Source: RGIG5057 sp964642045 | GTDB taxonomy: Bacteria > Bacillota > Clostridia > TANB77 > CAG-465 | Length of the DNA: 44,985 nt | Direction: 5' to 3' | NCBI GenBank assembly: GCA_964642045.1 | Contig: CAZXLZ010000002.1 | Location: 1 to 44,985 of the forward strand | Part shown: positions 18,474 to 27,533 of the stretch, piece after piece | Layout of the letters: each line of letters opens with the position of its first letter | Position numbering within the stretch: position 1 is the first letter of the stretch | Position numbers and translations under genes: made by a program | The notes under the pieces: generated by a model | Told to the model about the DNA's origin: nothing | Database searches by the model: none | What the model saw: only the letters and a program-made list of their open reading frames with translations

Positions 18474-18983
18474 TTAAAATTTATATCCACATTTATTACA
18501 GAACTTTGCCTCACTAGAACATATAAGTCCGCAGCTAGGGCATACTCGTTCAACTTTTACTTCAGCTTCAGATTTTTTATCTTCTTTTTTCTTTACCTTA
18601 ATAACTTCTTGTTTTGCTCCACATTTTTCGCAGAAAGCACTTGAAAGAGGAATAACTTCTCCACATTTTGAACATTCTCTTAAATCTTTACTTACTAAAT
18701 ACTCTTTTTTCATTTCAGCAATTTCTGCATTTATTTTGTCGATCTTCTTGCATTCTTTTGCTAAATTTTTATCTACTTCTTCACCTTTTTTATATGAAGC
18801 ATATAATGACTTACCAATATCAATATACATTGCATTTGCTTCATCTTCTTTGTCTGATATAGCCATTTTTAGTTTTGCGCCTTCAAACATTTTACCTGAT
18901 TTATCAGCTATAACTTTATATGTATCTACAACGCCATCCCCAACTTTTTGAGATAAATCGCTTATTTTATCCATAAATCCCAT
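18474..18983 (-). CDS. Double zinc-ribbon protein
   Basis: 169 residues from the ATG at 18983 (AAGGAG, 8-nt spacing; a GTG at 18992 is too close). The first 95 residues are a charged helical region with amphipathic repeats. Two zinc ribbons follow: CSKCGEVIPLSSAFCEKCG and, after a lysine/glutamate linker, CPSCGLICSSEAKFCNKCG. The second ends the protein (YKF). Proteins of this layout are common in Clostridia but their role is unknown; the ribbons suggest protein-protein or nucleic-acid contacts. Single gene with its own promoter. Confidence 0.75.
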   Translation of the reverse strand: MGFMDKISDLSQKVGDGVVDTYKVIADKSGKMFEGAKLKMAISDKEDEANAMYIDIGKSLYASYKKGEEVDKNLAKECKKIDKINAEIAEMKKEYLVSKDLRECSKCGEVIPLSSAFCEKCGAKQEVIKVKKKEDKKSEAEVKVERVCPSCGLICSSEAKFCNKCGYKF

Positions 18984-19009
18984 TATAATCACTCCTTTTT
19001 ATATTTAAA

Positions 19010-19038
19010 ATAATATCATAAATATAATAGTTTTTCAA
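19010..19038 (-). promoter_or_regulatory. Promoter of the zinc-ribbon gene
   Basis: Minus strand TTGAAA, 17 bp, TATTAT, with TGA before the -10 box. Confidence 0.6.
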
Positions 19039-19135
19039 GCCATCTATTATAATAAATTTCACATATATTTTATGTAATAAAAATATCAAAAATTCATAAC
19101 TTTTAAATAATATATAAATTTATGAATAAAAATAT

Positions 19136-19167
19136 GCACCAAAAATGCTATCTAACATTTTGGATGC
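19136..19167 (-). terminator. Terminator of the coiled-coil/membrane cluster
   Basis: A 12-bp stem with one mismatch and one wobble (19136-19147 with 19156-19167), followed on the minus strand by ATATTTTTAT, 24 nt after the stop of the 398-residue gene. Confidence 0.75.
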
Positions 19168-19191
19168 AATTTATTTTCATATTTCATTTTT

Positions 19192-20388
19192 TTATTTTGT
19201 AAAATCTTTAGAAAAGAAATAATTATTAATATTATCTTCATTAAATGATATAAGATGAAGTATATTATTATATTTTTCTTTCTCAGCTTTATCACTAGAA
19301 ACTTCTACTACTTTTTGCACAAATTCTACCATATTCGCTTCTTTTAAATTACATGCAATTAGAAATGATATATAACTTTTTAAAGTATCTATCTTGTCTA
19401 TATGGAAATGCTCCAAAATCTCTTTAGTTTCTAACTTTTCTTCAAAATTTTTCAAGCTAATATAATCTTTAATAATTTTAGTGCTATGTGAGCTAAATGT
19501 CTCGTCTGATACCATTATAACCATAGCTATATCCATAAGAAGTATATCAAATACAAATACCATATTATTTCCAGCAAACATTAATAATATTAAAACTATA
19601 CAGTTTGCTATTAAAAACTTAGAAAAAATGTTTAAAAGTATTTTATCAGTAATATCAATTTTATGCTTAAATTTATTATTTTTTATTCTTTCTACAACAA
19701 GGAATAGCATTCTTATTAGCATCGTACCTAAAATAACTAGTGCATCTATTTTTATAACAATTATAATCCAATTCATAATATTTTGCTTAAAATCCCTAAA
19801 GAATGTAACTGAATTAAAAGTTGCAATAAGATGAATTATAAAAAATATACATACAAATATAAAATAAATGTTATTCATAACTTTTATATTGCTTGGTACT
19901 TTTACAGAATTAGCTCCTATATCTTCTAGTTTTTTATCTATCATTTTTATTAAACTTTTAGTTTCCAATCTTCTTTTTATCATAGAAATTTCAGAGTTTA
20001 AAGTACATTCATTTGAATCATTAAATAATATCTTAATTACACTAGATTCTATATCACTAAGTTCTTTACCATTTCCTATCTTATTTAATCTATATACATT
20101 TATAATTTTACCATTCTCACTAGTTTTATTAAGTGAAATACTTATTTCATCTTTCTCAATAAGTTCTACAAGCGTGGCAATTATATCCCTTGGCATAAGC
20201 CCTCTTTTTTGAAGTATACAAGAACATATGATAGAGCCATGTTTATCAAGTAGCTCCTTTTCACCTATATTTATAATTGGAAGCATTCTATCTTTTTGAT
20301 ATTTTACAATCATATAAATAAAGTTGATAACTAGAGCTACTGATAAAATTATAGAACTCACTAAAAATAAATTATTTATATTTTCCAT
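19192..20388 (-). CDS. Membrane protein, distantly DUF2207-like
   Basis: 398 residues. One N-terminal membrane helix (about 8-28) is followed by a cytoplasmic part containing LMPRDIIATLVELIEKDEIS (about 64-83), the winged-helix-like pattern seen in the C-terminal part of DUF2207 proteins. Three or four more membrane helices lie at about 170-285, then a polar C-terminal 110 residues. It lacks the DUF2207 N-terminal beta domain, so the match is partial. It lies 19 nt after the 1022-residue coiled-coil gene and is probably cotranscribed with it. Function unknown. Confidence 0.6.
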   Translation of the reverse strand: MENINNLFLVSSIILSVALVINFIYMIVKYQKDRMLPIINIGEKELLDKHGSIICSCILQKRGLMPRDIIATLVELIEKDEISISLNKTSENGKIINVYRLNKIGNGKELSDIESSVIKILFNDSNECTLNSEISMIKRRLETKSLIKMIDKKLEDIGANSVKVPSNIKVMNNIYFIFVCIFFIIHLIATFNSVTFFRDFKQNIMNWIIIVIKIDALVILGTMLIRMLFLVVERIKNNKFKHKIDITDKILLNIFSKFLIANCIVLILLMFAGNNMVFVFDILLMDIAMVIMVSDETFSSHSTKIIKDYISLKNFEEKLETKEILEHFHIDKIDTLKSYISFLIACNLKEANMVEFVQKVVEVSSDKAEKEKYNNILHLISFNEDNINNYFFSKDFTK

Positions 20389-20407
20389 CTACAACCTCAT
20401 AATTTTT

Positions 20408-23400
20408 TTATCTTGCAGTTTTATTGTTATTATATCTCTTATTCCAATTTATTTTAGGTTCATCTTTTACATCAACATTTAGTTTTGATTTTAAATCAAT
20501 ATTCTCAGTTGAATTTATTAAATCACCAAGCATATCTCTAAAGCTCTTTGGTTGCGTTTCATTAACTTGTTCATTTTCTATAACCATTTCTTGCTCTCTT
20601 TCATTTTCTATTACAGGTTCATTACCACTAGAAATTTCCTCATTTGCCTTTATAGCATCTGTTATCTCTTTGTCTTTTTCTGATATAAGCTCATCTATAC
20701 TAACTGTCTTTGGATCTAAATGTTTTCTTCCTAACCTAAATATTTGCTGAATTTTATTTCTAGTAGCTACTGCTCCATATTGGTCAATACAAGCAAATCT
20801 TAAAGGCTTTAATATTTTATCATTTATTAAGCTTCTTCTAAAATCATTAAGTGTTTCATCATCTAATGCCCCATAACATTTTTCTATAGCATCTTGAACA
20901 GCCTCTATTTCCTCAGGACTAAATGCATCAAAGCCAAATCCTTTCGTTACTAGTAAATTTCCACCCTCACTATCTTTTGTTTTTGCTCCTAAATGATTTT
21001 CTAAAAGAGCCAGATTATCATCACCAATTATTTGCCTTATTATCAGAACATCTCTTTCATTCTCAAAAGTTTTCTTCATTTCCTCAAATATTTCTTGTCT
21101 TCCTTCTTTTAGATATTTATTAATCCATTTTTTATGAGTTGAAGTTAATCCACTAGGGTTAGCTATAATATTCTTAAATCCCTCTACAGCTTTTTGATAT
21201 CCCTCATGATCAAGTCCTGAGCCTGCTGGAGTTTTACTTAAAGCTGCAATTATTTGATTATAGTTTGCTCCAATATCTATCGCTAGATCTGTTGCTACAA
21301 CAATATCTGAAGCATTATTGTCTGGCATCTGCTGCTGAATTGTACCTGCATTTTGAGTTGTTGTTCCTTGTGCCTGTTGCTGAGTTGTTGTACTCGTATT
21401 TTGCGTATACTGCTGAGTTGTAGTAGCTGATTCTTTAGTAGGATTTTCCTTTTCTATAGCATTCGAACCTATAATTATACCTTTTTCTTCCAGTTTACTT
21501 TTTACACTCTCTGCGGCACTTAAATAGTTTTCTTTACTACTTTCAAAAGCATCTTTCTGTTTTTCTAAATTCTTTTCTGCCTCACCTATTTCACCTTTTA
21601 ATGTTATAACTTCATTAGAATATTTTTCTATTTCAGCCTTTACATTTTCTATTTCTTCACTGACATCTTTGCTTAATTCAGATTGTAAACTATCTAGTTT
21701 GTCCTCTAATTCTTTAATCTTGTTTTCTTTCTCTTCTAATTCTTTTCTCTTCTCGTCTAATTCCTTCTCTGCAACTTGAATTTTCTCAGCTGTTTCTCTT
21801 AGAAGTTTTATACCTTCTTCAGTTATTTTTATATACTCATCAGCTATTTCTTTCTTTATATCCTTTATATTACTTACAGCAGAATTTACATCAGCTATAA
21901 AACTACTTCTTACACTTTCGTCAATTTCACCTTTTTTTATTTTACTAGATAATATATTTTTTACATATACAGCATCTTCTTCAATATTACCAGTTAGATT
22001 TATCCTTATGTTATTTTCTGATATGTATCTATTAATTACATCTTTTACTCCATTTTCTACTGAATTTATCTTAGTATCTACTTCTTTGTATTTTGCCTCA
22101 AATTCATTTAAATTACTAGATATCTCTCCACCATTACCTAGATCTCCTGTTTCTCCAAGTCCACTTTGATCTAATTCTTCTTCCTTATTTTGTGACTCTT
22201 CTGTCTTTATGATATCAGATACTCTTTCATTAACCCAAGTTCTAAATTCTGGATTTTTCATATAATCAGCAAATTCTTCATTTAATATCTCATCAATATT
22301 TTCATTATTTATTTTATTTTCATTAGCAAGTTCTTGTAACCTAGATAATACTTCTTTTCTTGTCTTTTCATCTACTAATACATCTACACCTTTTTTCTCT
22401 TTTTTACTACTTGCTGGACTAGTATCTACGTTCTCAATTTTTACTTCTGATGGGTCTATTATGATTTCCTGAGCTTGCTCTTGATTTTCTTGTCCATCAT
22501 CCATATTTAATTCATCCTGTGATACTACTTCTGGTTCAATTACTGTATCTTCCCTTTTTATAATTTCATCATATAAGTCATCAACAAACTCCTGTTCTGC
22601 AGCTGTCATATTCTTAAATTCATCAGTTTGTCTAGTATTTATACCATTTTTTATATTTTCCTCTACTAACTTTGTTATACGTTCTCTACCACTATCATCT
22701 ATACCTGATTCAAATAAATACTCATCTAAAGCTTTTCCTTCTGCTTTATCATGGTCTATATAATCTTCAACATTTCTATCATTTTGAGCTTTATATATAT
22801 CATTTAAAGCTTTCTTTGCTACTTCTTTATATCCTTTTTCTAAACCATTTTCTTTCAATTTACAGTTAACAATATACTGTGTTTGCCAAGACATTATATT
22901 TTGGTACATAAGCTGAGTTAGAAATTCATCTTCTTTTAAAACATCTGAAAAATCATTTCTTTTTGATGTAATAAATTCATCTAATAATGCTTCTGGTGTA
23001 TCTAACTGAATATCTCCGTTTTCATCAAAAGCTTTAGCAAGCACATTACTTTTTGCATTCTTTCCTCTTTTCCACCAATTATTAACTGCTTTTACTACAT
23101 CTGCTTTAGGTTTTAGTATAAGATCAGATACTCTTGCATCAATCCAAGATTTAAATCCTGGATTTTCCATATAATCACCAAATTCTCCATTTATTATCTC
23201 ATCGATATTTTCAATATTTATCTTTCCATCAGATATAAGTTCTTGTAGTTTAGGCAAAACCTCATGTCTAACTTCATCAGACACTATTACAGCTGCGCCT
23301 TCTTCATCACTCTTGCTTACGCTATTTTTAACATTAAAGCTATCCATAATAGCTTTTAGGTCATCTTTATAGTCATTAAAGTCTTCTACCCTTATTTCTC

Positions 23401-23476
23401 TTCCTAATATTTTCTCTATCCTATCCTTATATTTTTCTACAAACTCTTGTGTAGTAAGGTCTGCTCTTTCTGCCAT
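20408..23476 (-). CDS. Large coiled-coil protein with a duplicated module
   Basis: Unrecognised acidic protein of 1022 residues, no signal peptide and no membrane helix. A module of about 56 residues occurs twice (about 66-121 and 368-423), with shared words such as ENIDEI, DYM.NP and W..(A/E)RVSD. A long coiled coil runs at about 553-665, followed by a Gln/Thr-rich low-complexity linker (about 683-716), a folded-looking region (about 725-925), an acidic VIENE repeat and a basic tail ending NNNKTAR. Its ATG overlaps the stop of a 47-residue gene by 1 nt (TAATG). Together with the downstream membrane protein it looks like a structural or scaffold complex. Confidence 0.7.
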   Translation of the reverse strand: MAERADLTTQEFVEKYKDRIEKILGREIRVEDFNDYKDDLKAIMDSFNVKNSVSKSDEEGAAVIVSDEVRHEVLPKLQELISDGKINIENIDEIINGEFGDYMENPGFKSWIDARVSDLILKPKADVVKAVNNWWKRGKNAKSNVLAKAFDENGDIQLDTPEALLDEFITSKRNDFSDVLKEDEFLTQLMYQNIMSWQTQYIVNCKLKENGLEKGYKEVAKKALNDIYKAQNDRNVEDYIDHDKAEGKALDEYLFESGIDDSGRERITKLVEENIKNGINTRQTDEFKNMTAAEQEFVDDLYDEIIKREDTVIEPEVVSQDELNMDDGQENQEQAQEIIIDPSEVKIENVDTSPASSKKEKKGVDVLVDEKTRKEVLSRLQELANENKINNENIDEILNEEFADYMKNPEFRTWVNERVSDIIKTEESQNKEEELDQSGLGETGDLGNGGEISSNLNEFEAKYKEVDTKINSVENGVKDVINRYISENNIRINLTGNIEEDAVYVKNILSSKIKKGEIDESVRSSFIADVNSAVSNIKDIKKEIADEYIKITEEGIKLLRETAEKIQVAEKELDEKRKELEEKENKIKELEDKLDSLQSELSKDVSEEIENVKAEIEKYSNEVITLKGEIGEAEKNLEKQKDAFESSKENYLSAAESVKSKLEEKGIIIGSNAIEKENPTKESATTTQQYTQNTSTTTQQQAQGTTTQNAGTIQQQMPDNNASDIVVATDLAIDIGANYNQIIAALSKTPAGSGLDHEGYQKAVEGFKNIIANPSGLTSTHKKWINKYLKEGRQEIFEEMKKTFENERDVLIIRQIIGDDNLALLENHLGAKTKDSEGGNLLVTKGFGFDAFSPEEIEAVQDAIEKCYGALDDETLNDFRRSLINDKILKPLRFACIDQYGAVATRNKIQQIFRLGRKHLDPKTVSIDELISEKDKEITDAIKANEEISSGNEPVIENEREQEMVIENEQVNETQPKSFRDMLGDLINSTENIDLKSKLNVDVKDEPKINWNKRYNNNKTAR

Positions 23477-23619
23477 TACTCAATTACCTCCTTCTCAATT
23501 CTATCGAATTTATCTAGCCTATCAAGTATGCTCTTTTGCTTAACTAGAGCATCTGTTATACTCTTTAGTCTTTCGATATTTTCTTTAATCTCCTCAAGAT
23601 TTTTCTGTAACTCTTCCAT
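23476..23619 (-). CDS. 47-residue helical small protein
   Basis: Short ORF with ATG at 23619 after GGGTGAT, ending in TAATG so that the start codon of the 1022-residue gene is shared. The product is almost all charged heptad-like helix (MEELQKNLEEIKENIERLKS, then DALVKQKSILDRLDKFDRIE). Its end supplies the AAGGAGG ribosome site of the next gene. It could be a coiled-coil partner of the large protein or a translational coupler. A weak promoter TTGCTT-18 bp-TTATAC lies at 23646-23675. Confidence 0.65.
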   Translation of the reverse strand: MEELQKNLEEIKENIERLKSITDALVKQKSILDRLDKFDRIEKEVIE

Positions 23620-23719
23620 TATATCACCCAATTATATAGATTAGTGTATAACAAATAAAAAAATATTTCAAGCAAACTAAACAATAATGTAAATATTTTT
23701 AGTAATTATTACAAAATTA

Positions 23720-24745
23720 TTATATCAAAAACATACAGTCACCAAAGCTAAAAAATCTATATTTTTCTTTTACCGCCTCATTATATGCATTTAGTACAAA
23801 GTCTTTTGTTGCAAATGCAGAAACAAGCATAATTAAAGTAGATTCAGGTAGATGAAAATTAGTTATTAGCCTGTCCACTATTTTAAACTTATATCCTGGA
23901 TAAATAAATATGTTAGTATCTTTTTCTTCTGCATGTAAAATTCCATCTTCATACGTGCTACTTTCCAAAGCCCTACAAGATGTAGTTCCAACACACACTA
24001 CTTTATTACCTCTTTTTTTAGTTTCATTTATAACTCTAGCTGCATCCTCAGTTATAACATAATGCTCTGTATGCATATTATGTTTTTCCACATCTTCCAC
24101 TTTAACTGGTCTAAAAGTACCAATACCAACATGAAGTGTAATATATACTATATTTACCTTTTTTTCTTCTATTTTCTTCAAAACTTCTTCTGTAAAATGA
24201 AGTCCAGCAGTAGGTGCTGCTGCCGATCCACTAACTTTACTATATACAGTCTGATATCTATCTTTATCCTCAAGTTTTTCAGTTATATATGGTGGAAGCG
24301 GCATAGTTCCAAGTTTATCTAATATTTCATTGAAAATTCCATCATAAGAAAATTTAACTATTCTTTCGCCTTCTTCTAAAATGTCTATAACTTCAGCCTT
24401 TAGCATTCCGTTTCCAAATAATATTATAGTTCCTATTTTAGCTTTCTTACCGGGCTTTACTAAAACTTCCCATTTATCATTTTCAAGTTGCTTCGTAAGT
24501 AAAAATTCAATTTTTTCCTCTTTATTTTCTCTACTCCCAAAAAGTCTAGCAGGTATAACCTTAGTATTGTTTAAAACTAAAGTATCTCCTTCATTTAAAT
24601 AATCAGTTATATCCTCAAAATGCTTATGTTCTATTTTTCCAGTATTTTTATTTAAAACAAGCATTCTTGATTTACTACGTTCTTTTAAAGGAGTTTGAGC
24701 TATAAGTTCATGGGGCAAGTCATAAAAAAAATCACTAGTTTTCAT
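23720..24745 (-). CDS. queA: S-adenosylmethionine:tRNA ribosyltransferase-isomerase
   Basis: Transfers and isomerises the ribosyl part of S-adenosylmethionine onto preQ1 in tRNA, making epoxyqueuosine at position 34. 341 residues, the normal length. Typical family segments are present: FDYDLP-like FFYDLPHELIAQ at the start, DRYQTVYS, GSAAAPTAGLHFT near the middle, and NFHLPESTLIMLVSAF near the end. The ATG has GGAGG 6 nt upstream. It has its own perfect-consensus promoter, whose -35 overlaps the end of recN. No other queuosine gene is in the window. Confidence 0.97.
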   Translation of the reverse strand: MKTSDFFYDLPHELIAQTPLKERSKSRMLVLNKNTGKIEHKHFEDITDYLNEGDTLVLNNTKVIPARLFGSRENKEEKIEFLLTKQLENDKWEVLVKPGKKAKIGTIILFGNGMLKAEVIDILEEGERIVKFSYDGIFNEILDKLGTMPLPPYITEKLEDKDRYQTVYSKVSGSAAAPTAGLHFTEEVLKKIEEKKVNIVYITLHVGIGTFRPVKVEDVEKHNMHTEHYVITEDAARVINETKKRGNKVVCVGTTSCRALESSTYEDGILHAEEKDTNIFIYPGYKFKIVDRLITNFHLPESTLIMLVSAFATKDFVLNAYNEAVKEKYRFFSFGDCMFLI

Positions 24746-24801
24746 TTTTCCTCCAAATTGTAATAATTTCCTATGATTATTACATTTTTTAACTAGTGAT
24801 T

Positions 24802-24830
24802 ATTATATCATTTTAATTCTTTTATGTCAA
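24802..24830 (-). promoter_or_regulatory. queA promoter (perfect consensus)
   Basis: Minus strand TTGACA, 17 bp, TATAAT. The -35 overlaps the recN stop codon (24827-24829). The leader has an inner 9-bp hairpin at 24759-24784. Confidence 0.88.
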
Positions 24831-26467
24831 ACCGCAAATACTAAATTTCTAAGTTCTAAAGCATATTTTAAGGATATTTCTGTAACGTTTCCGCTAGAAA
24901 TTCTTGCAAGTTCATTTAATGCCTCATCATTATCTAATAATTTTATATTAGTAACTGTCTTTTCACCATTTTCTAAAGACTTAGAGATAAAATAGTGATA
25001 GTCAGAAGCAGCAGCTACTGGAGCAAGATGTGTTACACATATAACCTGATGATATTTAGCAATTTGTTTTAGTTTAAGTCCTACCGCTTTTGCAGCTTTC
25101 CCACTAATACCAGTATCAATTTCATCAAAAATGCATGTAGAAGATCCATTTATTTCTGAGCACGCTGATTTTATAGCAAGTACTATTCTTGAGATTTCTC
25201 CACCTGACGCAATTTTATTTAAAGCTTTAAAATCTTCACCCTTATTTGTACATATTAAAAATCTAACATTATCTAAACCATTAATACTATATTTTTCATC
25301 TATATTTAATGTAACTTCTATCTTTATATTACTATTTACCATTTCTAAATCTCTAAATGCACTATTAATTTTATTTTCAAGCTTTTTAGCATTCTTTACT
25401 CTTACAGAATTCATTTTTACACATAAATCTTTCATTTTATCTTTTACTACAGCAATATCACTATTTATTTTATTTCTTCTTTCTTCAGAATTTTCTATTT
25501 CTTCTATCTTTTCTTTTATTTTATCCCTATACTCAAGTATTTCTTCAATGTCTCTTCCATATTTTCTTTTAAGTGAATGTATGATGTCCATTCTATCTAC
25601 AATATTTTTAGCCTCTTCCTCATCGAAGCCTACATCATCTAATTTATCAGATATCTCTTCAGACACATCTATTATGTTATAATAACTCTCCTCAAGTCTA
25701 TCTAAAATTTGTTTATATTCTTCATCTATACCTACAAGTTTAGAAATATTTCTTATAACCTCATCTAAATTACTTCTTACATTTTCCTCTAAACATGTTT
25801 TAGAAAAATTAAATATTCCATTTATTCTCTCAGCATTTTTTATAACTTCTGACCTTCTTTTTAGAATTTCTTCCTCACCAATAGTAAGGGAAGCTGAATC
25901 TATCTCATTTAATTCATATTTTAATAAATCTAAAGTCCTTTGTCTTTCTTTTTCATCGCAAAGATTATCCTTTAAACTCTGTTTAAGAAGCGTATATTCG
26001 TTATATTTTACCATATATTCAGATTTTATACTTTCTATTTCATCTTTTGAATATTCATCTAAGTATGTAATATGATTTTCTTCTTCCATTATATACTGAT
26101 TATCAAACTGTCCATGTATATCTATATGATATTTCATAAACTCTCTAAGTTCTGACACAGTAACAAGCCTTCCATTTATCTTACAAAGATTTTTGCCACT
26201 GTCATATACTTCTCTTGTAACAATTACATTTCCATCTTCAGAGATTTTACTATTTGGAAGATAAAGACATGCTTCCACTAATGAATAACTTTCTCCCTTT
26301 CTTATCATATCTTTAGAAAATCTTGCCCCACATATTATATTTAAACTGTCAATTATTAATGTTTTTCCTGCTCCTGTCTCACCTGTAAGTACGTTAAAGC
26401 CTTCATTTAAATTAATTGTTATTTCATCTATTATACCAATATTTTTAATATGCAATGTTGTAATCAT
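24827..26467 (-). CDS. recN: DNA repair protein RecN
   Basis: SMC-like ATPase acting early in double-strand-break repair. About 546 residues from the ATG at 26467, which follows AGAGGTGG; the GTG at 26476 lies inside that site. Walker A is GETGAGKT (about 29-36), a long central coiled coil spans about 150-370, then the signature ASGGEISRI and Walker B with FDEIDTGISG. RecN is a classic SOS gene in Gram-positive bacteria, and a LexA-like box sits at its start site here. Confidence 0.96.
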   Translation of the reverse strand: MITTLHIKNIGIIDEITINLNEGFNVLTGETGAGKTLIIDSLNIICGARFSKDMIRKGESYSLVEACLYLPNSKISEDGNVIVTREVYDSGKNLCKINGRLVTVSELREFMKYHIDIHGQFDNQYIMEEENHITYLDEYSKDEIESIKSEYMVKYNEYTLLKQSLKDNLCDEKERQRTLDLLKYELNEIDSASLTIGEEEILKRRSEVIKNAERINGIFNFSKTCLEENVRSNLDEVIRNISKLVGIDEEYKQILDRLEESYYNIIDVSEEISDKLDDVGFDEEEAKNIVDRMDIIHSLKRKYGRDIEEILEYRDKIKEKIEEIENSEERRNKINSDIAVVKDKMKDLCVKMNSVRVKNAKKLENKINSAFRDLEMVNSNIKIEVTLNIDEKYSINGLDNVRFLICTNKGEDFKALNKIASGGEISRIVLAIKSACSEINGSSTCIFDEIDTGISGKAAKAVGLKLKQIAKYHQVICVTHLAPVAAASDYHYFISKSLENGEKTVTNIKLLDNDEALNELARISSGNVTEISLKYALELRNLVFAV

Positions 26468-26482
26468 ATATACCACCTCTTA

Positions 26483-26494
26483 AAACATTTGTTC
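26483..26494 (-). promoter_or_regulatory. LexA (SOS) box upstream of recN
   Basis: Minus strand GAACAAATGTTT, one base away from the Gram-positive LexA consensus GAAC-N4-GTTC. It lies just downstream of the -10 box at the expected transcription start. Confidence 0.7.
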
Positions 26495-26501
26495 TAAATA
26501 T

Positions 26502-26530
26502 ATTATAATCATTTAAATGTTAGTTGTCAA
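26502..26530 (-). promoter_or_regulatory. recN promoter (perfect consensus)
   Basis: Minus strand TTGACA, 17 bp, TATAAT, combined with a LexA-like box at the start site: a strong but repressible promoter. Confidence 0.88.
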
Positions 26531-26591
26531 TACTTATCATAAAAAATTCGTATAATATTTATTTTTTTTAATATAATGTATTGGTGATAAT

Positions 26592-27132
26592 ATGGAAAAT
26601 AATAAATTAGAAGATATTGAGTATAGCTGCCTAAGTGAAGCATACCCTGAGATAACTGTAAATAGTTTAACAGATGAAGAAGTAAATTTAATAAAGATTA
26701 TTTATTGTCGGAAGAAGTAGTGAATTTACTAGCATTGGACAATATAACTATCAACATTTTTTACTTTCTCCAAATGTTAACATGTATAACTTATCAAAAT
26801 GTATTGAGAAAATATCAATAGTTGAAATGAAACACATGGAAATTTTAGCTAAAGTGCTCATTAACTCTAATATAGACCCAAAATATTGCACTTTTATTGA
26901 TAATAATCCAGAAATATGTAACTACTGGTCAGCCGGATCTGTAAATTACTGTACAAATTTAAAAGAATTTTTAAAAAGTAATATAGAACTTGAAAATATG
27001 GCTATAAGAGACTACAATAGATTATTAAATATTACTCACAATGAAAATTTAAAGGAAATAGTAAAAAGAATACTACTTGATGAATATGATCATGTAAAAT
27101 TTTTTAGGTATGCTCTAGATACAGTGCAGTAA
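26592..27132 (+). pseudogene. Ferritin-like family protein, frameshifted
   Basis: The first part (ATG at 26592, stop at 26720) reads MENNKLEDIEYSCLSEAYPE and then IYCRKK before stopping. The rest of the protein continues in another frame from about 26699 as VGRSSEFTSIGQYNYQHF, through IVEMKHMEILAKVL and LLDEYDHVKFF to 27132. Joined, they give one ferritin-like four-helix protein of about 180 residues with the glutamate and ExxH-type metal ligands in order. The break is at AAAGATTA, where one extra base (or two missing) shifts the frame. The second part alone has an ATG at 26782 but lacks the first helix. It may be a disabled gene, a sequencing error or a programmed shift. Confidence 0.65.
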
Positions 27133-27188
27133 TCATGTGCTTATTGTAAATTTGAATGAATTTTAAAATAACTAAATAAAGAATAAAT

Positions 27189-27533
27189 TTAAAAATTAAA
27201 ATAATTATTGAAATAATTGTGAAGTTTTAATATAGCTTTAAAATCTTGCCTACTATTAATAATACTAAGAATATAAATCGTATTACTTTTTTCTGATATA
27301 TAATACATAATTCTATATCCAGAATGTCTAGTTTTTCTATATATAATCTCCCTAAAACTTTTACTAGACATTTCTTTGATATATCTACCAATATATGGAG
27401 AATCTTTTAATTTATTAATTCTTGCCATAATATTTTTACTTGTATCTATTGCAGTTTTTAATGAATACTTATAATTATAATAATATATATCTATAAGCTG
27501 CTTCTTAGCCAAATTTTCGACTAGAATTTTCAT
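27189..27533 (-). CDS. ParE/RelE-family toxin
   Basis: 114 residues of the ParE/RelE plasmid-stabilisation fold: N-terminal helices with QLIDIYYYNYKYSLKTA, the loop KDSPYIGRYIKE, then FREIIYRKTRHSGYRIMYYI and a last strand with INSRQDFKAIL. Known relatives poison DNA gyrase (ParE) or cut ribosome-bound mRNA (RelE); the target here cannot be told. The ATG lies 29 nt inside the end of the antitoxin gene, so translation is coupled. Third gene of a short operon. Confidence 0.85.
   Translation of the reverse strand: MKILVENLAKKQLIDIYYYNYKYSLKTAIDTSKNIMARINKLKDSPYIGRYIKEMSSKSFREIIYRKTRHSGYRIMYYISEKSNTIYILSIINSRQDFKAILKLHNYFNNYFNF

Noticed and set aside
19093..19126. TTCATAA/TTATGAA inverted repeat
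   Set aside because: Only 7 bp with a 20-nt loop in AT-rich DNA; likely chance.
24746..24801. preQ1 riboswitch upstream of queA
   Set aside because: The leader has inverted repeats but lacks the preQ1-I core (short stem, pyrimidine loop and A-rich tail of AAAAAACTAA type).
25131..25682. 183-codon plus-strand frame opposite recN
   Set aside because: Antisense shadow of recN; hydrophobic Ser/Leu/Phe-rich content comes from reading an AT-rich coding strand backwards, and there is no ribosome site.
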